Shown here: positions 29,523-38,284 of the stretch, piece after piece
Layout: each line of letters opens with the position of its first letter
How positions within the stretch are numbered: the first letter of the stretch is position 1
Assembly (NCBI GenBank): GCA_944375715.1
Contig: CALWAP010000014.1
Coordinates: forward strand, 1 to 44,035
DNA from: an uncultured Clostridia bacterium
GTDB lineage: Bacteria > Bacillota > Clostridia > Oscillospirales > Butyricicoccaceae
DNA: 44,035 bases
Direction: 5' to 3'
Translations under genes and position numbers: made by a program
Notes under the pieces: model-generated
What the model saw: only the letters and a program-made list of their open reading frames with translations
What the model was told of the DNA's origin: nothing
Database searches by the model: none

Positions 29523-31259
29523 ATGATAAAGCGTCTTTCACAATGTATAAGGGAGTATAAGAAAGAAAGTATTCTCGCGCCGGTGTTTGTAACGGGAGAG
29601 GTCATATTGGAAGTAGTCATACCTCTTTTGATGGCAAACCTTATCGACAACGGCGTTGACGCAGGGGATATGAACGAGATACTCAGGATGGGTCTTTGGC
29701 TTGTGGTAGCTTGTATTGCTTCATTGGCCTGCGGCGCCCTTTCGGGCAAATACGCTGCCATAGCGTCAGCCGGTTTTGCCAAGAATTTAAGGCGTGACAT
29801 GTTTGCCAATGTCCAGGAGTTTTCATTCTCAAATATTGACAAATTCTCAACGGCCAGCCTGGTGACAAGACTTACTACCGACGTCAGCAATGTTCAGATG
29901 GCTTTTCAGATGATAATAAGGATAGCGGTCAGGGGACCGATGATGCTTTTCTTTGCCCTGTTTATGGCATTGTCACTTAATTGGAGGCTTTCGCTTATTT
30001 TCTTTGCGGCTATACCGTTTCTGGGCACAGGGCTTTATCTTGTGGCTACCAGAGCCCATCCGATATTTGAAAGGGTATTCAAGACATACGACAAGCTCAA
30101 TAATGTTGTACAGGAAAACCTCCATGGCATAAGGGTTGTCAAGTCCTTTGTCAGGGAGGACCACGAAATAGAAAAGTTCGGAAAGGTTTCCAAGAGCATT
30201 TACAATGATTTCAGCAAGGCCGAAAGGATATTGGCTTTCAACTCGCCGATGATGCAGACCGCAATGTATTCCTGTATACTGCTTATCTCCTGGATAGGTG
30301 CCAGGATGATAGTCGGCGGCAGCATGACGACAGGCCAGCTGATGAGCCTTATCACATATTCTACCCAGATACTCATGAGCCTTATGATGCTTTCGATGAT
30401 ATTTGTCATGATAACGATAGCCAGGGCTTCCAGCGAAAGGGTCGTGGAGATACTCGAAGAAAAGTCTGATATAACCGACTGCGAGGATCCTGTATATGAC
30501 GTCAAGGACGGCTCTATCGTCTTTTCGGATGTCTGTTTCAGCTACTCAGGCAAGATGGATAACCTTTGCATAAAGAATGCCGATTTTAAGATAGCTTCGG
30601 GCGAAACGATAGGCATTGTCGGCGGCACGGGCAGCGCCAAGAGCAGCCTGGTACAGCTTATTCCGAGGCTTTACGATGTTACGTCGGGCAAAGTCGAGGT
30701 TGGGGGGATAGATGTCAGGGACTATGACCTTAACACTTTGAGGAACCAGGTGGCAATGGTGCTTCAGAAAAACGAACTGTTTTCCGGTACGATAAAGGAT
30801 AACCTGAGATGGGGCAACGAAAACGCCACCGATGAGGAACTGCGCCATGCCTGTGTGCTGGCCGGGGCGGACAGCTTCATTCAGGATTTCCCCAATAAAT
30901 ATGATACCTACATTGAGCAGGGCGACACCAATGTTTCGGGCGGACAGAAGCAGAGACTTTGCATAGCCAGGGCCCTTCTTAAAAAGCCGAAAATACTTAT
31001 CCTCGACGATTCCACCAGTGCAGTCGACACAGAAACCGACGCCATAATCCGTAAGGGACTTAAGGAATATATACCCGAAACGACCAAGCTGATAATTGCC
31101 CAGCGTATAAGTTCGGTGCAGGATGCCGACAGGATAATAGTCATGGATAACGGCAATATAAGCGGTATAGGCACCCATGAAGAACTGCTGAAAACCAATG
31201 ATATTTACCGTGAGATTTATGAGCTTCAGTCGAAAGGAGGGGACAGCGATGCAGAATAA
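29523..31259 (+). CDS. ABC exporter half-transporter with degenerate ATP site
   Basis: A 578-residue TMD-NBD fusion, the first half of a heterodimeric multidrug-type exporter. Six helices fill residues ~1-320. In the NBD, Walker A is GGTGSAKSSL, the signature VSGGQKQRL is intact, but Walker B ends in Asp (ILILDDSTSAVD) instead of the catalytic Glu and the H-loop His is Gln (IIAQRISSV). Those changes mark the non-catalytic nucleotide site of BmrC/BmrD- and TM287/288-type exporters. The ATG follows GGAGGTGG. The gene ends 11 bases inside its partner. Substrate unknown; MarR control suggests a toxic compound. Confidence 0.93.
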   Translation: MIKRLSQCIREYKKESILAPVFVTGEVILEVVIPLLMANLIDNGVDAGDMNEILRMGLWLVVACIASLACGALSGKYAAIASAGFAKNLRRDMFANVQEFSFSNIDKFSTASLVTRLTTDVSNVQMAFQMIIRIAVRGPMMLFFALFMALSLNWRLSLIFFAAIPFLGTGLYLVATRAHPIFERVFKTYDKLNNVVQENLHGIRVVKSFVREDHEIEKFGKVSKSIYNDFSKAERILAFNSPMMQTAMYSCILLISWIGARMIVGGSMTTGQLMSLITYSTQILMSLMMLSMIFVMITIARASSERVVEILEEKSDITDCEDPVYDVKDGSIVFSDVCFSYSGKMDNLCIKNADFKIASGETIGIVGGTGSAKSSLVQLIPRLYDVTSGKVEVGGIDVRDYDLNTLRNQVAMVLQKNELFSGTIKDNLRWGNENATDEELRHACVLAGADSFIQDFPNKYDTYIEQGDTNVSGGQKQRLCIARALLKKPKILILDDSTSAVDTETDAIIRKGLKEYIPETTKLIIAQRISSVQDADRIIVMDNGNISGIGTHEELLKTNDIYREIYELQSKGGDSDAE

Positions 31260-33144
31260 CAGGATGACGGGCCACGGGGCCATGCAGGATTACGACAAAA
31301 GCGGCACCGCTTTGAGGCTTTTCAAATATTTTTGGGCATACCGTTTCAGGATGGTTTTCATTGTGCTGTGCATAGGCCTTTCGGCATTTGCCAATGTCAA
31401 GGGTTCATTGTTCCTCAAGACTTTGGTCGATGATAACATAACGCCCCTTCTGGGTGTGGCATCTCCTGATTTTTCGGGGCTTTTAAAGGCAATTTTGAGT
31501 ATGGCTGCCATTTATGCAACGGGCGTTGTGGCCACATTTACCTATAACTATACGATGGTCGGGATTGCCCAGCATATCCTCAAGGACATAAGGGACGACA
31601 TGTTTTCCCATATGCAGACGCTGCCTATAAGGTATTTTGATACCCATACCCACGGCGACATAATGAGCTACTATACAAACGATACCGATACTCTGCGTCA
31701 GATGATCGCCCAGAGCATACCGCAAATCATATCCTCATGCTTTTCGGTGGTGAGCGTCTTTATAGCCATGGTCACTACATCCTGGCAGCTTACGATATTT
31801 GTCCTGATATCGGTTTTCTTTGCGGCCAAAGCCGGAAGGAAGATTGGACGCATGAGTTCCAAATATTTTTTGAAGCAGCAGGCCTCCCTTGGCGCCATGA
31901 ACGGTTATATTGAAGAAATGATAAACGGCCAGAAGGTCGTAAAGGTTTTCTGCCATGAAAAGCAGGCTGCGGAAGATTTTGATAAGAAAAACGGGGAGCT
32001 TTGCCAGAACGCTACCCAAGCCCATATTTTCGCAAATATAATGGGTCCCGTAATGGCCAACCTGGGTAACCTTCAGTATGTTTTGGTAGCCGTATTCGGC
32101 GGTTATCTGGCAGTAAGCGGTGTTTCAACCGTTACCCTTGGCACAATAGCCTCGTTCCTGCAGCTCAGCCGCAGCTTCTCTCAGCCCATAAATCAGGTCT
32201 CACAGCAGTTCAACTCGATAGTGATGGCTTTGGCCGGTGCTTCAAGGATATTCAGCCTTATGGACGAAAAGAGCGAGGAAGACAACGGTTATGTTACCTT
32301 GGTCAACTGCCGCCATGATGAAAATGGCAATATAGTTGAAACAAAAGAAAAGACCGGTATGTGGGCCTGGAAGCATCCCCACAGCGATGGCACGCTGACA
32401 TATACTGACCTTACAGGTGATGTGCGGTTTTTTGATGTCGATTTTGAGTATCAGGAAGGCAAACCCGTGCTTCACAATATAACGCTTTATGCCGAACCGG
32501 GTCAGAAAGTTGCCTTTGTCGGTGCAACAGGCGCGGGCAAGACGACGATTACCAATCTGATAAACCGTTTTTATGATATAGCCGACGGCAAGATAAGGTA
32601 TGACGGCATCAACATCAACAAGATCAAAAAGGACGACCTGCGCCGCTCTCTGGGCATAGTCCTCCAGGATGTCAACCTCTTTACAGGCACGGTTATGGAT
32701 AATATAAGATACGGCAGGCTGGACGCTACCGACGATGAATGTATCGCCGCTGCCAAGCTGGCCAATGCCCACGACTTTATCATGATGCTCCCCAAAGGAT
32801 ATCAGACCATGCTGGAGGGCGACGGCTCCGGACTTTCACAGGGCCAGAGACAGCTTATCTCGATAGCCAGGGCAGCTGTTGCCGACCCTCCCGTCATGAT
32901 ACTTGATGAAGCTACATCGAGCATAGATACCAGGACCGAAGCAATTGTGCAGAAGGGTATGGACTCTTTGATGCAGGGCAGGACGGTATTCGTTATTGCC
33001 CACAGGCTGTCCACCGTCAAAAATTCCGATGTTATAATGGTTTTGGAGCATGGACGCATCATTGAAAGAGGCAGCCATGAGAAGCTTATTGAGGAAAAGG
33101 GTAAGTATTATCAGCTTTATACAGGCGCGTTTGAACTTGAATAA
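31249..33144 (+). CDS. ABC exporter half-transporter with canonical ATP site
   Basis: A 631-residue TMD-NBD fusion, partner of the preceding gene. Walker A GATGAGKTT, Walker B VMILDEATSSID with catalytic Glu, and H-loop IAHRLST are all intact, while the signature is altered to LSQGQRQLI. Because each ATP site combines one Walker pair with the other subunit's signature, the altered signature here and the altered Walker B of the partner fall in the same, degenerate site. A ~50-residue insert between TMD and NBD (around residues 355-405, KEKTGMWAWKHPHSDG) is typical of the BmrD side. The start at 31249 follows AAAGGAGG; the upstream in-frame ATG at 31198 lies within the partner gene. Confidence 0.93.
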   Translation: MQNNRMTGHGAMQDYDKSGTALRLFKYFWAYRFRMVFIVLCIGLSAFANVKGSLFLKTLVDDNITPLLGVASPDFSGLLKAILSMAAIYATGVVATFTYNYTMVGIAQHILKDIRDDMFSHMQTLPIRYFDTHTHGDIMSYYTNDTDTLRQMIAQSIPQIISSCFSVVSVFIAMVTTSWQLTIFVLISVFFAAKAGRKIGRMSSKYFLKQQASLGAMNGYIEEMINGQKVVKVFCHEKQAAEDFDKKNGELCQNATQAHIFANIMGPVMANLGNLQYVLVAVFGGYLAVSGVSTVTLGTIASFLQLSRSFSQPINQVSQQFNSIVMALAGASRIFSLMDEKSEEDNGYVTLVNCRHDENGNIVETKEKTGMWAWKHPHSDGTLTYTDLTGDVRFFDVDFEYQEGKPVLHNITLYAEPGQKVAFVGATGAGKTTITNLINRFYDIADGKIRYDGININKIKKDDLRRSLGIVLQDVNLFTGTVMDNIRYGRLDATDDECIAAAKLANAHDFIMMLPKGYQTMLEGDGSGLSQGQRQLISIARAAVADPPVMILDEATSSIDTRTEAIVQKGMDSLMQGRTVFVIAHRLSTVKNSDVIMVLEHGRIIERGSHEKLIEEKGKYYQLYTGAFELE

Positions 33145-33154
33145 AAGATTTTGC

Positions 33155-33184
33155 AGGCCGCGGCATATGCCGCGGCCTTTTTTA
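33155..33184 (+). terminator. Terminator of the MarR-ABC operon
   Basis: An 11-bp perfect stem AGGCCGCGGCA/TGCCGCGGCCT (33155-33178) with a 2-base centre, followed by a T run. The next ~110 bases are AT-rich without features. Confidence 0.9.
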
Positions 33185-33298
33185 TTTTGTTTCTAATATC
33201 AAAGTTATCTCAAATATTATTTAAACAGCCAGCCAAGTAAATATATTTTAAGTTAATTCTATAGGTTAAAACTATTTAAAACCATTAAAAATAAGTAT

Positions 33299-33327
33299 TT
33301 GATATAAAATTTTCTATATTGTATATT
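33299..33327 (+). promoter_or_regulatory. Promoter of the lipoprotein-redox operon
   Basis: TTGATA (33299-33304), 17-bp spacer, TATATT (33322-33327), 38 bases before the ATG at 33366. Confidence 0.6.
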
Positions 33328-33365
33328 AAAAACAGAAGTGAAATAACTGAACTGAGAGGTGTTTT

Positions 33366-33938
33366 ATGAGTCGATTTGCTAACAAAGTGCGTTTGGGCGC
33401 CGTTGTGCTATGCCTTGTTATGTTATTCATTATGTCTGCCTGTGCAAAAATGGGGGAGATAGCGGCAGATGATGCCATTTTGGAAAAGCAGGAGGAAACA
33501 AATAACGACACGCAAAATATCGAAAATGGAACAGATGAAAACAGCAGCGGCGAAACGGTCGAACAGGTGCTTAAGGTAGCCGTAGGAGATATTGTCTTCA
33601 CTGCCGAGCTTGCTGATAATTCAACTGTGGACGCCCTTAAAGAATATCTTTCTCAGGGGCCTGTCACTCTTGAGATGAGCGACTATGCCGGAATGGAAAA
33701 GGGTGTAGATCTCGATACCGAACTGCCGCGAAATGATGTACAGATGAATGCGGAAGCGGGTGATATCATACTTTACAACGGCCATACTCTTGTCATATAT
33801 TACGATGAGAATTCCTGGAGCCTTACCCCTGTTGCCAAGATTATCGATGCAGATCCCGGACAGTTGAGAGAGGTTTTGGGCACGGGTGATGTAAGCGTTA
33901 CGTTTTACCTGGAAGAAAATCGGGGCGGTGAAGAATAA
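33366..33938 (+). CDS. Cyclophilin-like fold lipoprotein
   Basis: A 190-residue lipoprotein: signal peptide with lipobox LFIMSACAK, lipid-anchored at Cys26, then a Glu/Asn-rich linker to about residue 68. The globular part matches the cyclophilin-like domain (Pfam PF18050 type): VFTAELADNSTVDALKEYL, VTLEMSDYAGMEKGVDL, LPRNDVQMNAEAGDIILYNG and VIYYDENSWSLTPVAKI. These proteins share the cyclophilin barrel but lack proven prolyl isomerase activity; they often neighbour flavodoxin and reductase genes, as here. It would act on the outer face of the membrane and should be lipidated by Lgt (37266). The last base of its stop is the first base of the next ATG. Confidence 0.9.
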   Translation: MSRFANKVRLGAVVLCLVMLFIMSACAKMGEIAADDAILEKQEETNNDTQNIENGTDENSSGETVEQVLKVAVGDIVFTAELADNSTVDALKEYLSQGPVTLEMSDYAGMEKGVDLDTELPRNDVQMNAEAGDIILYNGHTLVIYYDENSWSLTPVAKIIDADPGQLREVLGTGDVSVTFYLEENRGGEE

Positions 33939-35029
33939 TGAATAAGATGGGGTTTGGATTTTTAAGGCTTCCTATGAAGGATAATAAAGTGGACATCAAG
34001 CTTACCCAAAGGCTTGCGGATGACTTTATTGCAAAGGGCGGAAGGTATTTCGATACGGCCTATACATACCTTGACGGCAAAAGCGAGACTGCCTTTAAGC
34101 AGGCTGTGGCCGACAGGTACGAAAGGGATCGGTATGAAATAGCCGACAAGCTGCCTTCATGGATGGTCAAGAATCATGAGGAATGTTATGCGTACTTCAA
34201 AGAACAGCTGGAAAGGTGCGGGGTCCGGAGGTTTGATGTATACCTTCTCCATTGGCTTAACGGGGAGAACTACAAAACAGCCGAAGCTACAAGGCAGTTT
34301 GAGTTTTTAAAAGAACTTAAGGAAAAAGGCCTGGCAGGCAGGATCGGATTTTCATATCACGACAGCGCTGCACTTTTGGATGAAATACTTGCAGCTCATC
34401 CCGAAATAGATATAGTGCAGCTTCAGGTAAATTATCTCGATTGGAAAGCCCGGGGAATAGAATCCGAGAAATGCTGCCTTACGGCGGCAAAACACGGCAA
34501 GAGCATAATAGTCATGGAACCCGTAAAGGGAGGGACATTGGCTGTTTTGCCTCAAAAGGCCGCGGCTCTTTTGGAAAAGAAGCATCCTGAGAGGAGCCCC
34601 GCTTCCTGGGCGCTGGGGTTTGCGCAGTCGGTGCCTGGAGTTGAAAGGGTGCTGAGCGGCATGAACGATCCTTTGCAGATATCCGAAAACATGGCAAATA
34701 CGGAACCTATGAGCGATGAGGAAAAGGAGTTGCTGCTAAAAGCGGCTGAAATAATAAAAGAGGGCACCGCCGTAGGATGCACAGGCTGCCGGTACTGTAC
34801 AAGCTATTGCCCCATAGGCATGCTGATTCCAGACATATTTTCTTTGTATAACGAGATAAATAGATATCCTGCGGAGGGCTGGAAGATAAAGCCGGTGTAT
34901 GAATCGCTGACGCAAAAATCCGTGAAGGCTTCTTCATGTATCGGGTGCGGCGCATGCGCTCAGCATTGCCCGCAGAAGCTGACGATCCCGGGCTTTTTGA
35001 AAATGGCTGCCGAAGCGCTGGAAAAATAG
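33938..35029 (+). CDS. Aldo/keto reductase with C-terminal [4Fe-4S] domain
   Basis: A 363-residue relative of the protein at 11561. The barrel starts MNKMGFGFLRLPM; YFDTAYTYLDG, IADKLP and VYLLHWLNGEN supply the complete Asp-Tyr-Lys-His tetrad. The ferredoxin-like tail has CTGCRYCTSYCPIG and CIGCGACAQHCPQ. It is translationally coupled to the cyclophilin-like lipoprotein gene (1-base overlap) and followed 20 bases later by a flavodoxin-fold reductase, suggesting electron transfer between a flavin protein and this Fe-S enzyme. Substrate is unknown. An oxygen-sensitive cluster fits an anaerobic host. Confidence 0.92.
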   Translation: MNKMGFGFLRLPMKDNKVDIKLTQRLADDFIAKGGRYFDTAYTYLDGKSETAFKQAVADRYERDRYEIADKLPSWMVKNHEECYAYFKEQLERCGVRRFDVYLLHWLNGENYKTAEATRQFEFLKELKEKGLAGRIGFSYHDSAALLDEILAAHPEIDIVQLQVNYLDWKARGIESEKCCLTAAKHGKSIIVMEPVKGGTLAVLPQKAAALLEKKHPERSPASWALGFAQSVPGVERVLSGMNDPLQISENMANTEPMSDEEKELLLKAAEIIKEGTAVGCTGCRYCTSYCPIGMLIPDIFSLYNEINRYPAEGWKIKPVYESLTQKSVKASSCIGCGACAQHCPQKLTIPGFLKMAAEALEK

Positions 35030-35049
35030 AAGCAGAAAGGGGAATAAAG

Positions 35050-35568
35050 ATGAATATTCTGGTATTAAACGGAAGCCCAAGACACAACGGAAATACCGCT
35101 GCCATGGTATCTGCCTTTGCAAAGGGCGCGCAAAGCGCAGGCCATAAGGTGGATATTGTGGAAGTATGCAGGGAGGAGATAAAAGGCTGCCTTGCCTGCG
35201 AGTATTGCCATAGCAAAGGGAAAGGAAAGTGTATCCAGCAGGACGGCATGCAGAAGGTATACCCCCTTTTGGAAGAGGCAGAAATGATCGTTTTGGCGTC
35301 GCCTGTGTATTATCACAGTTTTACGGGGCAGCTTCAATGTGCCATAAACCGCATATATGCGCTCGATAAGCCAAAAAAGCTGAAAAAGGCGGCTCTGATG
35401 CTCAGCTCCGGCAGCGATAATGTATACGGCGGGGCCATATATGAATACGAAAACTCCTTCCTTCGGTATCTTAAGCTGGAGGATATGGGAATATATACAG
35501 CCTTCGGCAGCCAGAATAAATCGCCTGAGCTGCTTGGAAGGCTGGAGGCTTTTGGCCGAAACCTTTAA
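35050..35568 (+). CDS. Flavodoxin-fold NAD(P)H-dependent oxidoreductase
   Basis: A 172-residue FMN-binding protein of the flavodoxin-like/NADPH-dependent FMN reductase group. The phosphate-binding loop is NGSPRHNGNTAAM, and VLASPVYYHSFTGQLQCAI is the second flavin loop. A CLACEYCHSKGKGKC segment around residue 45 gives extra cysteines, as in iron-sulfur flavoproteins, although spacing for a cluster is uncertain. The start at 35050 follows AAAGGGG; the longer frame from 34936 runs back into the reductase gene. It is the last gene of the operon and ends before a GC-rich terminator. Likely partner of the upstream Fe-S aldo/keto reductase. Confidence 0.9.
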   Translation: MNILVLNGSPRHNGNTAAMVSAFAKGAQSAGHKVDIVEVCREEIKGCLACEYCHSKGKGKCIQQDGMQKVYPLLEEAEMIVLASPVYYHSFTGQLQCAINRIYALDKPKKLKKAALMLSSGSDNVYGGAIYEYENSFLRYLKLEDMGIYTAFGSQNKSPELLGRLEAFGRNL

Positions 35569-35580
35569 GGTCATATTGAG

Positions 35581-35607
35581 AAAGGCCCCGTAATACGGGG
35601 CCTTTTT
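35581..35607 (+). terminator. Terminator of the redox operon
   Basis: An 11-bp stem AAAGGCCCCGT/ACGGGGCCTTT (35581-35591 with 35595-35605), 3-nt loop, T run. Confidence 0.92.
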
Positions 35608-35626
35608 GGCATTTTAATCAAAATAC

Positions 35627-35655
35627 TTGTAAAAATCGTCTCCCTACTGTATAAT
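35627..35655 (+). promoter_or_regulatory. Promoter of ung
   Basis: TTGTAA (35627-35632), 17-bp spacer, TATAAT (35650-35655), 33 bases before the ATG at 35689. Confidence 0.7.
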
Positions 35656-35688
35656 TTATTTAAACAAAAGATTGTGGGGAGGCATGAT

Positions 35689-36354
35689 ATGGTACACATA
35701 GGCAATAAATGGGACGAGGTGCTGGCCGATGATTTTTCTGCCGATTATTATTCCAGAATCAGGGCTTTTTTAAAAAGGGAGTATGGCACGCATACTGTTT
35801 ATCCCGATATGTATGATATATTCAATGCCTTAAAAACGACCGATTATGACAGTGTTAATGTTGTTATTCTTGGCCAGGACCCTTACCATGGCCCGGGACA
35901 AGCTCATGGATATGCTTTTTCGGTCAAACCCGGGGTGGCGGTGCCGCCGTCCCTTTCCAACATATATAAGGAACTGCACGACGAAACGGGAATGGATATA
36001 CCCGAAAGCGGGTGCCTTCTGGGCTGGGCAAGGCAGGGGGTGCTGCTTCTGAACACGGCTTTAACCGTCAGGGCGGCAATGCCAAACTCCCATCGTGATT
36101 GCGGCTGGAGCATATTGACAGATAGCATTATAAAAAAGCTTAACCAAAGGGAAAGGCCCATGGTTTTCATGCTGTGGGGGGCCAATGCCAAGGCTAAGGC
36201 ACCGCTTATCAGCAACAAGGCGCATCTCGTTCTGACAGCGGCACATCCGTCGCCCCTTTCGGCCAGAAATGGATTTTTTGGATGCGGACATTTTGTAAAG
36301 GCCAATGAGTTTCTCAAGGTTCAGGGGATACAGATAGATTGGAGCGCAGTATAA
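35689..36354 (+). CDS. ung: Uracil-DNA glycosylase, family 1
   Basis: A 221-residue base-excision repair enzyme that removes uracil from DNA. The catalytic water-activating motif GQDPYHGPGQAHGYAFSV has Asp64, LLNTALTVR is the uracil-recognition strand, and the HPSPLS motif contains His186 and the DNA-intercalation loop. Length is typical. The start at 35689 (MVHIGNKW) follows GGGGAGG; the GTG at 35674 overlaps that site. A nitroreductase gene follows after 19 bases and may be cotranscribed. Confidence 0.96.
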   Translation: MVHIGNKWDEVLADDFSADYYSRIRAFLKREYGTHTVYPDMYDIFNALKTTDYDSVNVVILGQDPYHGPGQAHGYAFSVKPGVAVPPSLSNIYKELHDETGMDIPESGCLLGWARQGVLLLNTALTVRAAMPNSHRDCGWSILTDSIIKKLNQRERPMVFMLWGANAKAKAPLISNKAHLVLTAAHPSPLSARNGFFGCGHFVKANEFLKVQGIQIDWSAV

Positions 36355-36373
36355 ATTAAAAGGAGGTCTTGTT

Positions 36374-36958
36374 ATGGATTTTTTTGACCTTGTAAAAACA
36401 AACCGCAGTTACCGTGGATATGACGGAAATTTTAAGATGACAATACAGCAGCTTGAGCATTTGGTGGAATGCGCCCGTTTCTGCCCATCTACTGTCAATA
36501 TGCAGCCCCTTAAGTATTTTCTTTCCTGCGACGGCGAGACAAATGGAATCATACTCGGCAATGTCACGTTTGCGGGCAGGCTCAAAGATATTATGAAGCT
36601 TCCGCATAAGGGCAAGGAGCCGGCTGCTTATATAGTTGTCTGCCACGATAAGGGTATTGCGCCAGACCCCGCAGGATATCTAAAAGATGTGGGGATAGTT
36701 TCACAGACGATGCTTTTGGCTGCTTGTGCTGAGGGCCTGGGGGGATGTATGCTGAGCAGCTTTGATCCTCAAAAGCTCGGAAATGATCTGGGGTTGCCCG
36801 AGAGCATACAGCCCATGCTGGTTTTGGCATTGGGCAAGCCTGATGAAGAAATCGTGTGTGTCGATTGTGAAAAAGACGGGAATATAGCCTATTACCGTGA
36901 CGAAAACGATGTACATTATGTGCCTAAAAGAAAGCTTGAGGACCTCATAATAAAATAA
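36374..36958 (+). CDS. Nitroreductase family protein
   Basis: A 194-residue FMN-dependent NAD(P)H oxidoreductase of the nitroreductase superfamily. The start FFDLVKTNRSYRGYDGNFKM has the Arg-Ser-x-Arg flavin contact; ARFCPSTVNMQPLKYF is the substrate/FMN loop; and LLAACAEGLGGCMLSSF is the conserved dimer-interface helix. It is a little shorter than classical NfsB. The ribosome site is AAGGAGG at 36360, 7 bases from the ATG. It lies directly after ung. Physiological substrate is unknown. Confidence 0.92.
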   Translation: MDFFDLVKTNRSYRGYDGNFKMTIQQLEHLVECARFCPSTVNMQPLKYFLSCDGETNGIILGNVTFAGRLKDIMKLPHKGKEPAAYIVVCHDKGIAPDPAGYLKDVGIVSQTMLLAACAEGLGGCMLSSFDPQKLGNDLGLPESIQPMLVLALGKPDEEIVCVDCEKDGNIAYYRDENDVHYVPKRKLEDLIIK

Positions 36959-36961
36959 AAC

Positions 36962-36995
36962 AAAAGGCGGGCAGCAAGGCTGCCCGCCTTTTTTA
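36962..36995. terminator. Bidirectional terminator
   Basis: A 14-bp perfect stem AAAAGGCGGGCAGC (36962-36975) with its complement (36979-36992), loop AAG, between converging genes. Confidence 0.93.
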
Positions 36996-37005
36996 AAAAG
37001 CCCTA

Positions 37006-37269
37006 TCAGGCTTCCAAAGCGGCTTTGAACACCTTTTCCACATCGGCCTTTTCAGCGTGTCCCTCAAAAAGCTTTGTATCGCCTATGAAATAGCTGGGGA
37101 CATAATAGTAATTATATTTGTCGGCCAGGGCAGATTCCTTGTTCTCATCGATCATTTTTACAGGTATCTTGCCATATTCGGGATTTTCGGCAATAAGTTC
37201 TTCAGCAAACTTAAGGGCCAGCTTGCAATGAGGGCAGTTGGGCAGCATAAACATGGTCAGTTCTTTCAT
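37006..37269 (-). CDS. Small thioredoxin/glutaredoxin-fold protein
   Basis: An 87-residue thioredoxin-fold protein with the redox motif CPHC at residues 12-15 (MLPNCPHCKLAL) and a cis-proline segment YVPSYFIGD. Length matches glutaredoxin-like proteins. It has no signal peptide and acts in the cytoplasm, probably as a disulfide reductase. Its ATG overlaps the end of lgt by 4 bases, so it is coupled to lgt. A link between thiol chemistry and lipoprotein maturation has no known basis; cotranscription may be incidental. Confidence 0.9.
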   Translation of the reverse strand: MKELTMFMLPNCPHCKLALKFAEELIAENPEYGKIPVKMIDENKESALADKYNYYYVPSYFIGDTKLFEGHAEKADVEKVFKAALEA

Positions 37270-38105
37270 TTGTCATTCTCCTTTTCTTGATTGTCAGGAT
37301 GTATAAACTGCGTAGGGGTATATTTGCCTGTTTTGATTTTGTATATCCAAATCGAAAGACAAGTAACAAAGCTTATAAAGGCTAAAAGCTGGGAGATGCG
37401 TATGTCGGTCGAACCCATATAAAGGCTGTCGCTTCTCAGTCCTTCAATTATCATTCGGCCAAAACCGTACCACGCCATGTAAAGCAGGAATATCTCGCCG
37501 TCAAATTTCCGCCTTTTTGAATAGTGATGAAGTATTGCAAAACCCAAAGCATTCCACAGCGATTCATAAAGGAATGTGGGATGTACAGGCGAGCCTCCGT
37601 TTATCGACATGCCCCAGGGCAGGGAAGTCACACCGCCGAAGGCTTCACAGTTGACAAAATTGCCCCAGCGCCCTATGGCCTGGGCCTGGACAAAACCCAA
37701 TGCAGCGATATCCATCGTGGGAAGGATTTTTCTTTTTTTGACTTTACACAGGATAATTCCGGCAGCAAAACCGGCTATAAATCCGCCGTAAAAGGCAAGT
37801 CCTCCGCCTCTGATGTTAAGTATTTCCGAAAGATTCTGAGAATAATAGTCCCATTTGTTGGCTACATAGTATATCCTGGCGCCTATGACAGCCGAGGGAA
37901 GGCCGAATATCAAAAGATCCATTATGAAATCAGCATCCAAACCGTAAGAATGTGCATGGCGCACGGCGTAGGCTCCGGCCAGCATAAACCCAGTGGCAAT
38001 CAACACGCCATACCACATAATGTCCTGCCCGAAAACAGTAAAGGCTACTCTGTTGAGGGTAAAAACAGCGTCTGACAGCCCGGGAAACGAAACCGTGTTT
38101 ATCAT
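37266..38105 (-). CDS. lgt: Prolipoprotein diacylglyceryl transferase
   Basis: A 279-residue, seven-helix membrane enzyme that moves a diacylglyceryl group from phosphatidylglycerol to the lipobox cysteine of prolipoproteins. The signature GRWGNFVNCEAFGG (around residues 141-154), preceded by the GGLAFYGGF segment, is diagnostic; LPWGMSINGGSPVHPTFLYE also matches the family. Start at 38105 follows AAAGGACGG with a slightly long spacing. Clients in this window include the lipoproteins at 33366 and 42499. A good promoter lies 33 bases upstream; the thioredoxin-fold gene follows. Confidence 0.96.
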   Translation of the reverse strand: MINTVSFPGLSDAVFTLNRVAFTVFGQDIMWYGVLIATGFMLAGAYAVRHAHSYGLDADFIMDLLIFGLPSAVIGARIYYVANKWDYYSQNLSEILNIRGGGLAFYGGFIAGFAAGIILCKVKKRKILPTMDIAALGFVQAQAIGRWGNFVNCEAFGGVTSLPWGMSINGGSPVHPTFLYESLWNALGFAILHHYSKRRKFDGEIFLLYMAWYGFGRMIIEGLRSDSLYMGSTDIRISQLLAFISFVTCLSIWIYKIKTGKYTPTQFIHPDNQEKENDK

Positions 38106-38137
38106 ATAAAAAAAACCGTCCTTTCAGATCACTTAAG

Positions 38138-38166
38138 ATTATACCTGCGGGCGAAGATGTGTGCAA
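38138..38166 (-). promoter_or_regulatory. Promoter of lgt
   Basis: On the minus strand TTGCAC (38166-38161), 17-bp spacer, TATAAT (38143-38138). Confidence 0.7.
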
Positions 38167-38209
38167 GCGCAAAAAGGTAAATATTTTATGATAGAGCCGG
38201 AAAAAATCA

Positions 38210-38238
38210 TTGACAAAAGACGTTGGGTGTAGTATGAT
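38210..38238 (+). promoter_or_regulatory. Promoter of the ylxM-ffh-rpsP operon
   Basis: TTGACA (38210-38215), 17-bp spacer, TATGAT (38233-38238), 47 bases before the ylxM ATG. A small hairpin, GTAAAGG/CCTTTAC, lies in the leader at 38248-38267. Confidence 0.75.
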
Positions 38239-38284
38239 AACACCGTTGTAAAGGCGGTGCCCTTTACAGAAAGGGGGAGAACAT

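Noticed and set aside
30600-30650. Walker A GGTGSAKSS read as a disabled ATP site
   Set aside because: GGTGSxKSS is a common variant in this half of heterodimeric exporters; the informative changes are in Walker B and the H-loop.
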